Part shown: positions 6,281-11,777 of the stretch, one piece after another | Layout: each line of letters opens with the position of its first letter | Numbering within the stretch: position 1 is the first letter of the stretch | Origin: DATFNV01 sp035266225 | GTDB lineage: Bacteria > Planctomycetota > Planctomycetia > Gemmatales > Gemmataceae | Direction: 5' to 3' | Length of the DNA: 11,777 bases | NCBI GenBank assembly: GCA_035266225.1 | Contig: DATFNV010000205.1 | Span: 1 to 11,777 of the forward strand | Notes under the pieces: model-generated | Seen by the model: only the letters and a program-made list of their open reading frames with translations | Databases searched by the model: none | What the model was told of the DNA's origin: nothing | Program-made: the position numbers and the translations under genes

Positions 6281-6309
6281 ACTCTACCGCGCCCCGGTGA
6301 TCGAAGCAA
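6281..6309 (-). promoter_or_regulatory. Candidate promoter for the DGR target gene
   Basis: On the minus strand TTGCTT (6309-6304) and TAGAGT (6286-6281) are separated by 17 bp, which fits a housekeeping-sigma promoter with imperfect hexamers. It would start transcription about 60 nt before the ATG at 6213. The 280-bp region 6214-6493 is a divergent intergenic space shared with the small secreted-protein gene; nothing else definite was seen in it. Confidence 0.3.
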
Positions 6310-6493
6310 CCGCCCGGACGGCATACGGCCTCGCCACGGAGAACGCACGACGGAGGCGAATCTTCCGCGGTTGTTCGCGGGCGGAAACAACTTTTTTGAA
6401 AATCGCCGGGAAGAAACCGAGGGCGTCTGCGTTTGCCAGGGCGACGAGGTTTGTCCTCGCTGGCATTCACGGACCCATTTCCAGGAGACAGTC

Positions 6494-6772
6494 ATGGCGA
6501 AGTTCCTCGGCAAGCTGTTCGTTCCGGCCCTCCTCGTGGCGGGCCTCGCCGCCGCCCCCGCGGCGGCCTGTGAGCCGAACTGCTACAAGACGGTGACGGT
6601 GTACGAGAAGGTCTGTGCCTACGAAGTGCGCCAGGTGCCGTACACCTGCACGGTCACCTACTACGACGAGTGCGGCCGGCCCTACTCCGTGGACGTCACC
6701 CGCTACCGTCAGGTGAAGGTCCAGGTCACGAAGTACGTCCCCGTGAAGAAGGTCGTGGCGGTACACGAATGA
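6494..6772 (+). CDS. Small secreted Cys/Tyr/Val-rich protein, unknown function
   Basis: This 92-residue protein starts at the ATG at 6494 with AGGAG 6 nt upstream. Residues 1 to about 25 (MAKFLGKLFVPALLVAGLAA then APAAA) form a signal peptide. The AAAC at 23-26 is a weak lipobox, so lipidation of Cys26 is possible but not convincing. The mature part has five cysteines (26, 30, 41, 52, 60) and alternating Val/Thr/Tyr stretches (KTVTVYEKVCAYEVRQVPYT) that look like beta strands, ending in a basic Val/Lys tail. I recognise no named family. It is divergent from the DGR target gene and is followed by the palindromic element starting 9 bp after its stop. A cell-envelope or surface role is a guess from composition. 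Confidence 0.75.
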   Translation: MAKFLGKLFVPALLVAGLAAAPAAACEPNCYKTVTVYEKVCAYEVRQVPYTCTVTYYDECGRPYSVDVTRYRQVKVQVTKYVPVKKVVAVHE

Positions 6773-6780
6773 GCCGCGGT

Positions 6781-7211
6781 CCGTGGGGCAGGCCGCCGGC
6801 CTGCGTACTTCTCCCCTCGCTCCGGTGCTTCGCAATCGTGTTAGGCACCCGGTATGCATGGGTGATGAGGCCATTCTTTACCCCGAAGGGGTTGCATTTC
6901 AAAGCCGTGGGTCGCGCAGCGCACCCACGGTATCCGGGGGGCGTGGAAGCGCCATCTACCCCGAAGGGGTTGCATAACCCGGGGACAGGGCGCGCGCCCG
7001 CGTTATGCAACCCCTTCGGGGTAGGCGCGTGCGGCTGCGGCCCGAACACCGTGGGTGCGCTGCGCGACCCACGGCTTTGAGATGCAACCCCTTCGGGGTA
7101 AACACCCGTAGGCAACCCATGTGCCGAACACCATTGCGGAGTACCGGGGCGAGGGGAGAAGAAGACGTGCCGGTCGCCTGAGAAGTGGCAGGCGGGCCGC
7201 CTGCCCCACGG
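6781..7211. repeat. 431-bp multi-hairpin palindromic element
   Basis: The left half (6781 to about 6980) is inverted in the right half (about 7000-7211). Outer ends: CCGTGGGGCAG (6781-6791) and its complement at 7201-7211. Middle arms: 6877-6931 and 7048-7102 match at 54 of 55 positions. Inner arms: 6956-6978 and 7002-7024 match perfectly over 23 bp with a 23-nt centre. Each arm is itself built of small hairpins. The unit TACCCCGAAGGGGTTGCAT occurs four times (6879-6897, 6957-6975, and inverted at 7005-7023 and 7082-7100), and CCGTGGGT...ACCCACGG occurs once per arm. It has no coding content. It resembles a REP/BIME-type or MITE-like element and fills the space between a gene end and the sigma-factor start. 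Confidence 0.9.
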
Positions 7212-7256
7212 CGCAGCCTCTTGACGGGGCTGCGGGCGGGAGTCACACTATCCCGC

Positions 7257-7841
7257 ATGGACGCAACGGCCTCGGCTTTCACCCAGGACGACGACCGGCC
7301 GCTCGCCGAGCGGCTGCGCCAGCCGCGCGCCCCCGCCGAGCGGCTGCGCGACGCCCAGGCCGCCCTGATGGCGCTGTACCAGCGGCACGCCCCCGGACTG
7401 CTCGCCTTCCTCGCCTGCCGCGTCCCGGCCGCCGACCTCGACGACGTTCACCAGGCCGTCTGGCAAAACGTCTGGCAGCACGCCCCGCACGCCTTCGACG
7501 GCCGGCACTTTCGCGCCTGGATCTACAAAATCGCCCGCAACCTGCTGATCGACGGCGTCCGGCGCCGCAAGCCCGATCCGGCCGACGACCTCGACGGGAG
7601 GGTGGACCCGCGGACGGGGCCGGCCGTCGAGATGCTGATGGACCACGAGCGCCGCGCCGCCCTGGAGCGCTGCCTGGAGAAACTGGCCGAGACTGCCCGC
7701 GCCATCGTCCGCGGCCGCATGGGCGGGGACAGCTACGAGGACTTGTGTGGCCGCCTCGGCCTGGACGCCAACAAGGCGTACAAGACGTATCACGCGGCCG
7801 TGAAACAGTTGCGTGACTGCGTCCAGGAGGCCGGCGTATGA
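7257..7841 (+). CDS. ECF-type RNA polymerase sigma factor
   Basis: This 194-residue protein has the two-domain ECF layout. Region 2 is at about 39-104: LMALYQRHAPGLLAFLACRV, then DLDDVHQAVWQNVWQH and FRAWIYKIARNLLIDGVRRR, which recognises the -10 element and binds core polymerase. Region 4 is at about 134-188: LEKLAETARAIVRGRM, then GDSYEDLCGRLGLDANKAYK, the -35 helix-turn-helix. The ATG at 7257 is preferred because it gives a typical ECF length; an in-frame GTG at 7185 would add a Pro/Arg-rich extension lying partly in the palindromic repeat. No clear Shine-Dalgarno precedes 7257. TTGACG at 7221 with CACTAT at 7246 is a weak, widely spaced promoter guess. The stop overlaps the next gene (ATGA, 7838-7841). 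It is the complete version of the fragment at 1-158. Confidence 0.93.
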   Translation: MDATASAFTQDDDRPLAERLRQPRAPAERLRDAQAALMALYQRHAPGLLAFLACRVPAADLDDVHQAVWQNVWQHAPHAFDGRHFRAWIYKIARNLLIDGVRRRKPDPADDLDGRVDPRTGPAVEMLMDHERRAALERCLEKLAETARAIVRGRMGGDSYEDLCGRLGLDANKAYKTYHAAVKQLRDCVQEAGV

Positions 7842-8770
7842 AGCTGCTGGTCAGCGACATCCCCGACGACCCGGCCGAACTGCCCCGCTGGCTCGACCGT
7901 CACCTCGTCGGCCTCGACCTGGGCGCCCTGGTCGCGGAGTTGACCGCCGTCCACGGCCCCTCGGACGAGCCGTCCCTGACCGACGTCCTTGGCGATCGGC
8001 GGGAGGCGGTCCTCGCCGGCGGCCTGTCGGCCCTGCCGGCGCCGTCGCTGCGGCGGCTGCTGCGGCACCCGCGGTTATTGCCCCGGCTTCAGGAACTGGT
8101 GCTGACCGAGGGCGGGCCGTACTGGAGGCGCCTCACCGAGGCCGACGCCGCCCTGCAAACGCGAGCGCTCCGAGGGGAGGGACGGTTGGCCGACCTGTTC
8201 GCCGAGCCGGCCCCGACCCTGCCACTTCGACCCGCGGCCAGCCCGGCGCGGCAGACACGGTGGGTGGGGTGGCGCTATGCGATGGCGAGCCTGGCCACCG
8301 CCGCGGCCGTGCTGCTGGCCGTCTTCCTGTTCCGCGAGCCGCTGGCCCGCCGAGTGCTGGGGACCGGGCCGCCGTCGGCCGCATCGACCGCCTGGGGCTG
8401 GGAGAAGCTCGCCGCCCCGGCGCCGGGCACGCCGGCGCCGGATTACCTGAACGCCCTGGCGGACGCCGCCCACGAGTGGTTCGACCAGGTCCCCGCCGAC
8501 GCGCCGGCCCTGGCTCAGCGGATTGGCGAGATGCGCCTGGGCTGCTCGCGGCTCATCCTGGCCGAGCACGCACCGCTCACGAATCCGGAGGATCGGGAGT
8601 GGCTGCGGCGGAAGTGCCGTGAATGGGCGGCGAAGTTCGACAAGGACCTGACCGAGCTGGAGGGCGAACGGCCGGCGCCGACGGCCAAGGTGCGCGAGGA
8701 GATGGATGGCGCCGTGCGGAAGGTGGAGGCGGCCCTGCGGGAGCGGGCCGCGCTGCGGAAGGCGGGGTAA
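7684..8770 (+). repeat. Right copy of the ~1.08-kb direct duplication
   Basis: This is the partner of 1-1081. The alignment starts in the sigma gene at the point where the window opens and runs through the end of the membrane-protein gene. Homology is not seen beyond the membrane-protein stops: the following genes differ (zinc-ribbon gene after copy 1, Uma2 gene after copy 2). Confidence 0.9.
7838..8770 (+). CDS. Single-pass membrane protein coupled to ECF sigma factor (copy 2)
   Basis: This 310-residue paralogue of 155-1081 starts in an ATGA overlap with the complete sigma gene. It has the same layout: an N-terminal cytoplasmic part of about 145 residues, one transmembrane helix (YAMASLATAAAVLLAVFLF) and an external C-terminal region. 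Differences from copy 1 are few before residue 218 (for example GG to RR at 97-98 and G to W at 142). They are dense in the last 90 residues, which also gain two residues near GERPAPTAKVREE. If the protein senses a signal outside the cytoplasm, that is where the copies have diverged. A sigma-regulator role is inferred only from coupling. It converges with the Uma2 gene, leaving 16 bp. Confidence 0.87.
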   Translation: MKLLVSDIPDDPAELPRWLDRHLVGLDLGALVAELTAVHGPSDEPSLTDVLGDRREAVLAGGLSALPAPSLRRLLRHPRLLPRLQELVLTEGGPYWRRLTEADAALQTRALRGEGRLADLFAEPAPTLPLRPAASPARQTRWVGWRYAMASLATAAAVLLAVFLFREPLARRVLGTGPPSAASTAWGWEKLAAPAPGTPAPDYLNALADAAHEWFDQVPADAPALAQRIGEMRLGCSRLILAEHAPLTNPEDREWLRRKCREWAAKFDKDLTELEGERPAPTAKVREEMDGAVRKVEAALRERAALRKAG

Positions 8771-8786
8771 TCGCCGGGCGCTCCCG

Positions 8787-9443
8787 CTATCCTTGCCGGT
8801 CGAGTTCGGCGAACAGGTCGCGCAGCGGCAGGGTGAAGCCGGGCAGGACGGTGCCGCCGTCGAGCGTGTCGGCCTCAGTCAACACGATGGGTGACTCGGG
8901 CGCCGTATACACGCTCACGGTGCGGGTCGCCGGGTCTACCTCCCAGACGAGGCGGACAACGACGGCGAAGTAGTCTTGCCGCTTCAAGCGCATCTCAGCC
9001 GGGGTGTTACTGCGGCTGAGGACCTCGACGGCCAGGTCGGGCGCCAGGGTGGGGATCGGCTCATCGGGGAGGCGGCGCCCGGGCAGGCGGTCCCAGGAGA
9101 AGAAGGCCACGTCAGGGATGCGCACCCGGCCGGCCCACAGGCGGATGGTGCCGTCGGGGGCCGTCACCAGGCCGAGGTTTCGGGCCGTGACGAAGAAGTC
9201 CAGCAGCCGGATGAGAACCACGGCCAGGCGCGATTCGCGGAATCCCACAGCCTTCTCCACCAGCACGCCATCGATCAGCTCGCAGATGCGCTTGCGCGGT
9301 GCCTCCAGCGCCGCCAGCACGTCGGCCTCGGTAGCCGTGCCGGGCAGCGGTCGCAGACGGACGCGTGCCGGGGGCACGTCCCCCAGGCGTTCCAGAAGTT
9401 CGCCGACATCATCGGCAGGGGCGAGAGTTGGTACGGCGGACAT
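8787..9443 (-). CDS. Uma2-family (DUF820) PD-(D/E)XK endonuclease-like protein
   Basis: This 218-residue protein matches the Uma2 pattern: CELIDGVLVEKAVGF (about 54-68, the usual E-L-I-D-G opening), VRIPDVAFFSWDRLPGR (Asp111) and APDLAVEVLSRSNTPAEMRL (Glu140 in V-E-V-x-S), then KRQDYFAVVVRLVWEVDP and a C-terminal beta region ending LPGFTLPLRDLFAEL. Asp111 and Glu140 fit the nuclease active site. The family is heavily expanded in cyanobacteria and planctomycetes, and its biological role is poorly known. The start is the ATG at 9443. It converges with membrane-protein copy 2 and lies directly downstream of the VR2 remnant in its own direction of transcription. It is the second PD-(D/E)XK-type gene here, after the Rpn gene. 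Confidence 0.9.
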   Translation of the reverse strand: MSAVPTLAPADDVGELLERLGDVPPARVRLRPLPGTATEADVLAALEAPRKRICELIDGVLVEKAVGFRESRLAVVLIRLLDFFVTARNLGLVTAPDGTIRLWAGRVRIPDVAFFSWDRLPGRRLPDEPIPTLAPDLAVEVLSRSNTPAEMRLKRQDYFAVVVRLVWEVDPATRTVSVYTAPESPIVLTEADTLDGGTVLPGFTLPLRDLFAELDRQG

Positions 9444-9510
9444 CAGAGAATACCTTCAGCACGGGCGAGGAGGCCGTCCCGCTCATGATAGCGGCGCGCC
9501 GGCCGATCGC

Positions 9511-9564
9511 CGGCTCCTCGCTCGGCTCGGAAGGGGAAAGAGAGCCAAGGACACAGTGCAAATC
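9511..9564 (-). repeat. 3' flank shared with VR1
   Basis: These 54 bp resemble the 60 bp immediately 3' of VR1 (4344-4403), with small gaps. Shared pieces include CGGCTCCTCGCTC, CTCGGAAGGG and a variant of CAAGG-CA-AGTG-AAATCAG. The TR lacks this flank, so it belongs to the target side. Next to it, at 9498-9514, is GCCGGC/GCCGGC around a 5-nt loop. Confidence 0.75.
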
Positions 9565-9673
9565 AGTCCAGGCAGAAGGCGACGCGGAACCCCAAGCTGT
9601 AGAGGCGGCGCGACGGCGCGTACCTGAGGCGGTGGGCGGCGCGGCAGAGCAACGGCTAGAGGTTCCACGACCC
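9565..9673 (-). pseudogene. VR2: orphan, decayed second DGR variable repeat
   Basis: The 109 bp align without gaps to TR 4105-4213 (offset 5460). Of 20 differences, 16 are at TR adenines, in a pattern different from VR1. The other four are at non-adenine sites, one of them (edge base) shared with VR1. In the target-gene frame it would read GSWNL-stop-PLLCRAAHRLRYAPS and on to FRVAFCLD-stop. The TAG needs a C-to-G change that A-mutagenesis cannot make. Upstream (above 9673) homology to the target gene stops abruptly and no FGE or caspase sequence remains. It is the tail of a lost or truncated second target gene. Confidence 0.85.
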
Positions 9674-10031
9674 TGACCTTCACGATTTTTGGGGAGGGGC
9701 CGCCGATGAGGAGGATGCCGTCCAGAAGCGACGCGCGCTATGAACCTCCAGCTCAGTGGCCGTGGCCCGGCGAGCAGAAGGTGCAAAACTGCCACGGACA
9801 ACCCGTTCCTGGCGGTAAAAACTACAATGGCTCGTTGGTGAGCGAGGCAGGGCTCAGCCAGCCATTCCGGCTGTAGCGTCAAGCCACGCAAGCGTTTGCG
9901 TCTTTCATCCCGAATTCCACATCCGTTTGGCACGCCGAATGCACAGATTCTGCTCAGCAAACAACAAGTCGGGCTGTTCCCCCGGCCCGTTCAGCACACC
10001 CCCTATCCTGTCCCCCGGACCCATCACCAAG
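9674..10031. other. No convincing gene
   Basis: Frames here are short, low-quality or rich in Pro/Arg/Ser with no recognisable domain. A 33-codon frame (9740-9841, +) contains TDNPFLAV, but that is too little to name. The sequence directly upstream of VR2 might hold unrecognisable remains of its former target gene. Confidence 0.5.
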
Positions 10032-10070
10032 GGCCAGCAGCTCCCCCGGCTGCTGGCCTCTTCTTTTTTT
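10032..10070 (+). terminator. Strong intrinsic terminator without an evident gene
   Basis: GGCCAGCAGC (10032-10041) pairs perfectly with GCTGCTGGCC (10049-10058) around a 7-nt loop, followed by TCTTCTTTTTTT. The T run fits plus-strand transcription. No plus-strand gene precedes it within the apparently empty stretch from 9674. Confidence 0.8.
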
Positions 10071-10184
10071 CCTGCGGCTTGCGCGCGCAATGCTCCCGCA
10101 GCGTGCAGGCGCTGTCAACCGCCGGGTGTTCTCTAAAATCGAGGATACGAACGTCGCCGTGTGCCAGCCTAAGGAGAAGGAGCG

Positions 10185-10592
10185 ATGGGATTGCCTCCAA
10201 CAGGTGAGATCGTGGCGCGGGTGATGTTGGCCCGGGCGTGTGGATGCCTCCAGGAGTTCCAGCACTACAAGGTTGATAAGTACCGGGCGCAGCGGCAGGC
10301 CAAATTCCAGAGTACCCGTTGCCCTGCCTGCGTCGCCAAGCTCGTCGAGGAGCAGCGGAAAACGTTACCCCCTCGGAAGGGCGAGATCCTCAAGCAACTC
10401 CCGCCCGGGACACAGGTGACGCTGAGCAGAGCGGCGGACGGGTCCTGGGGTGGCACGCTTTCCGCCGATGGCACAACGGTTGAGGTGGTCGGGGTGGCCA
10501 GGATGGCTGGGCCAGGAATGCAGGCGGTTGCCGTCGAACTCGCCCGCCTGTGGATTGCGGCCAAGGAGAAGGGCAAACCACCCGCTCGTTAA
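10185..10592 (+). CDS. Hypothetical protein with CxC and CxxC motifs
   Basis: This 135-residue protein starts at the ATG at 10185, with AAGGAG about 5 nt upstream. The N-terminal third carries C19-G-C21 (ARACGCLQEFQHY) and C46-P-A-C49 (RCPACVAKLVEEQR), spaced so that the four cysteines could bind one zinc. The helix between them is basic (VDKYRAQRQAKFQ). The second half has an apparent beta-rich part (GTQVTLSRAADGSWGGTLSA) and a closing helix (VELARLWIAAKEKG). I cannot name the family. Without a signal peptide it should be cytoplasmic. A perfect hairpin lies 25 bp after the stop, and the next gene converges on it. Confidence 0.78.
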   Translation: MGLPPTGEIVARVMLARACGCLQEFQHYKVDKYRAQRQAKFQSTRCPACVAKLVEEQRKTLPPRKGEILKQLPPGTQVTLSRAADGSWGGTLSADGTTVEVVGVARMAGPGMQAVAVELARLWIAAKEKGKPPAR

Positions 10593-10616
10593 GAAACTGT
10601 AACGACAATGACTTCG

Positions 10617-10658
10617 CCGCTTGCGGCTTCGCAACCGTTCCTGCGAAGCCGCAAGCGG
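10617..10658. repeat. Perfect 17-bp hairpin between convergent genes
   Basis: CCGCTTGCGGCTTCGCA (10617-10633) and its exact complement (10642-10658) enclose an 8-nt loop. No T run follows on either strand, so it is not a classical intrinsic terminator, but its position between two convergent genes suits transcript-end protection or bidirectional termination. It could also be a dispersed REP-like element. Confidence 0.8.
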
Positions 10659-10737
10659 AAGAGGGTTCCGGTGAAGGAGGCGGGGGCTGCCTTTAAGCCA
10701 ACACCCCCCTCCCTCGCCTTCGTGTGAAGCGCGATCG

Positions 10738-11274
10738 TTACTTCTTGCGGACGAGCTTCATCGCGCACTCATGGCCTTTGGCAGGCTTGCCTCCCTCCCA
10801 ACAGACCCCTGAAAACTCGATGTGGTCGTCGTCGATGAAGGTGATCGTCCCCTCGTGCATGTGCATATCCTTCGCCGGATCCAGGTTCGACCCGCCCGCG
10901 AACGTGAAGTGGATTTGGTTGGCCGGGGACTTGGGGTCGGCCTTCATGCGGGGCTGATTGCCCAGAGCGCAGAAGTGCGTCATGACCAAATCGTCCCCGT
11001 CGCGGTGGTACACCGACACCATCTCCTGCGGCTGGCCGGGGAACAGCGTCTCATGGACGGCGCTTCCCGCCGCAGTCACCTTGATGACCGACACGACCTG
11101 GTCGGTCGGCTTGCCGTCCTTGTCGGCCGCCACCCACGTGCCGGCCAGCTTCTTCATGCGCTCCAGGCCAGGGTGTGGGGCCGCCGCTGGAGCCTTGCCG
11201 GACTTGTCGTCGCTGCGGACTCCGGCAGTGAGGGCGAGAAGCACCAGCCCGCCGACCAAGAACCGTTGCGCCAT
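10738..11274 (-). CDS. Secreted lipocalin/DUF1579-like hypothetical protein
   Basis: This 178-residue protein uses the ATG at 11274, which has GGGAGGA 5 nt upstream and begins a signal peptide (MAQRFLVGGLVLLALTAGVR, cleavage near 20-22). A frame open to 11361 adds an unlikely acidic leader. The mature part starts with a low-complexity Ala/Pro/Lys linker, then MKKLAGTWVAADKDGK, whose L-x-G-T-W opening is typical of small lipocalin-like or DUF1579-like beta-barrels. Beta-rich segments follow: VVSVIKVTAAGSAVHETLF, MVSVYHRDGDDLVMTHFCA, IHFTFAGG and GTITFIDDDHIEFSG. Four His and one Met cluster around HFCALGNQPRMKA and MHMHEGT, so a metal or ligand site is possible. Family assignment is by overall pattern only. 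The gene appears to stand alone. Confidence 0.8.
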   Translation of the reverse strand: MAQRFLVGGLVLLALTAGVRSDDKSGKAPAAAPHPGLERMKKLAGTWVAADKDGKPTDQVVSVIKVTAAGSAVHETLFPGQPQEMVSVYHRDGDDLVMTHFCALGNQPRMKADPKSPANQIHFTFAGGSNLDPAKDMHMHEGTITFIDDDHIEFSGVCWEGGKPAKGHECAMKLVRKK

Positions 11275-11433
11275 GTCATTCCTCCCAAGGGAGATTGAAG
11301 GTGAGGTCTCCCCTGCCTCGCTGGGACAGGACGGAAGTATACTGTCGTCCTCTATCGGCACAAGGTCAGCTGGTTCTTTACCCTGGCATCCGGCTTTCGG
11401 ACACGAAGGCCTTGACGAGGGGCCAAGGGGGCC

Positions 11434-11597
11434 GGGACTTTCTCAGACACAGATGAGCTAGGCGGACAGTTGCCACTGGCGCAGCACCTGAAACTCTACA
11501 GTGCAACCCCTGCGTGTATCTGTACTTGCTGCCGGCAACTGATCAGTTTGAGCAAAGCAAACTGTCCGCTCGAGCTGAACCACTATGAGAAAGTCCC
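11434..11597. repeat. Two nested perfect inverted repeats on one axis
   Basis: GGGACTTTCTCA (11434-11445) is the exact complement of 11586-11597. Inside it, GCGGACAGTT (11462-11471) is the exact complement of 11560-11569. Both pairs centre on 11515.5. The DNA between the arms is not palindromic. From 11275 to 11637 no gene is seen. The outer pair lies 40 bp beyond the stop of the partial frame at 11638, so it could mark insertion-sequence ends or a small MITE-like element. Confidence 0.6.
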
Positions 11598-11637
11598 GCG
11601 CCAGGCCAGCAGATCGAACTTACCAAGAACTATTGAC

Positions 11638-11777
11638 TTAGGGTTCGCTCAAGACAAGTGGAGGTTGTGAGAATCTGAAGGTGGCGAGGCGTTGATACAA
11701 GTCGGCGGGAAAATCCCAGAGGGCGAGGAGTTTCTGTTGCAGAACTGTCAAAGGGGTGAGGAGGACAGTCAGGTGCC
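11638..11777 (-). CDS. Possible C-terminus of an unidentified (perhaps transposase-like) protein, cut by window edge
   Basis: On the minus strand the frame is open from the window edge to TAA (11640-11638), giving 45 residues. They include TVLQQKLLALWDFPADLYQR and end QPPLVLSEP. The Leu-rich helix and tidy ending look more like a real protein tail than a chance frame, and the nearby inverted repeats would suit an insertion sequence. The evidence is short and no family is recognised with certainty. Confidence 0.4.
   Translation of the reverse strand, partial: HLTVLLTPLTVLQQKLLALWDFPADLYQRLATFRFSQPPLVLSEP

Noticed and set aside
6214..6513. N-terminal extension of the caspase-FGE protein to 6513
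   Set aside because: The extra 100 residues are Arg/Ser-rich with no domain, would hide an excellent signal peptide, and would cover the probable promoter. The ATG at 6213 has a good ribosome-binding site.
6781..7211. CRISPR array
   Set aside because: The repeat units are inverted, self-complementary and irregularly spaced, with no spacers of uniform length and no cas genes.
9740..9841. 33-codon frame containing TDNPFLAV, faintly recalling a VWA-protein remnant
   Set aside because: Too short and too weak to support any assignment.
9409..9960. 183-codon minus-strand frame spanning VR2
   Set aside because: It reads VR2 in the wrong frame and runs into the Uma2 gene region. The frame homologous to the target protein contains a stop, so this is not a surviving target gene.
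11470..11670. 66-codon plus-strand frame
   Set aside because: It runs through the nested inverted repeats, has no ribosome-binding site and shows no domain-like composition.

Overview
The window is GC-rich bacterial DNA. Its mix of an ECF sigma factor with a coupled membrane protein, a Uma2 and an Rpn-type nuclease, a secreted caspase-FGE fusion, and long GC-rich palindromic repeats suggests a planctomycete of the Gemmata type. That assignment is inferred from gene content; no rRNA or other marker is present.

The centre (about 1.4-6.2 kb, minus strand) is a complete diversity-generating retroelement (DGR). In transcription order it holds: a target gene (6213-4402) for a secreted protein with a caspase-like domain and a C-terminal FGE-sulfatase/C-type-lectin-like domain; its variable repeat VR1 (4404-4528) at the extreme 3' end; the template repeat TR (4105-4229); a structured spacer ending in a terminator-like hairpin (3930-3979); an Avd-like accessory gene (3513-3866); and a DGR-type reverse transcriptase (2424-3509). 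VR1 and TR align without gaps over 125 bp. In the variable core all 16 differences fall on adenines of the TR coding strand, which is the signature of adenine-specific mutagenic homing. An Rpn/PD-(D/E)XK nuclease gene (1458-2393) follows the RT after 30 bp and ends at a strong intrinsic terminator, so avd-RT-nuclease looks like one operon. A small zinc-ribbon gene (1068-1373) starts just beyond that terminator.

A module of about 1.08 kb, ECF sigma factor plus a translationally coupled single-pass membrane protein, occurs twice in direct orientation: a partial sigma copy at the left edge (1-1081) and a complete one at 7257-8770. The two copies flank the whole DGR. The second is preceded by a 431-bp multi-hairpin palindromic element (6781-7211) and followed by a convergent Uma2-family nuclease gene (8787-9443). 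Just upstream of that gene lies VR2 (9565-9673), an orphan, decayed second variable repeat. It matches the TR with 16 adenine-type changes plus a few other mutations and an in-frame stop, and no target gene is left around it.

The right end (9.7-11.8 kb) has an apparently gene-free stretch with an orphan intrinsic terminator, a small Cys-containing hypothetical protein (10185-10592), a secreted lipocalin-like protein (10738-11274), a nested inverted-repeat structure (11434-11597), and the possible C-terminus of an unidentified, perhaps transposase-like protein running off the edge.
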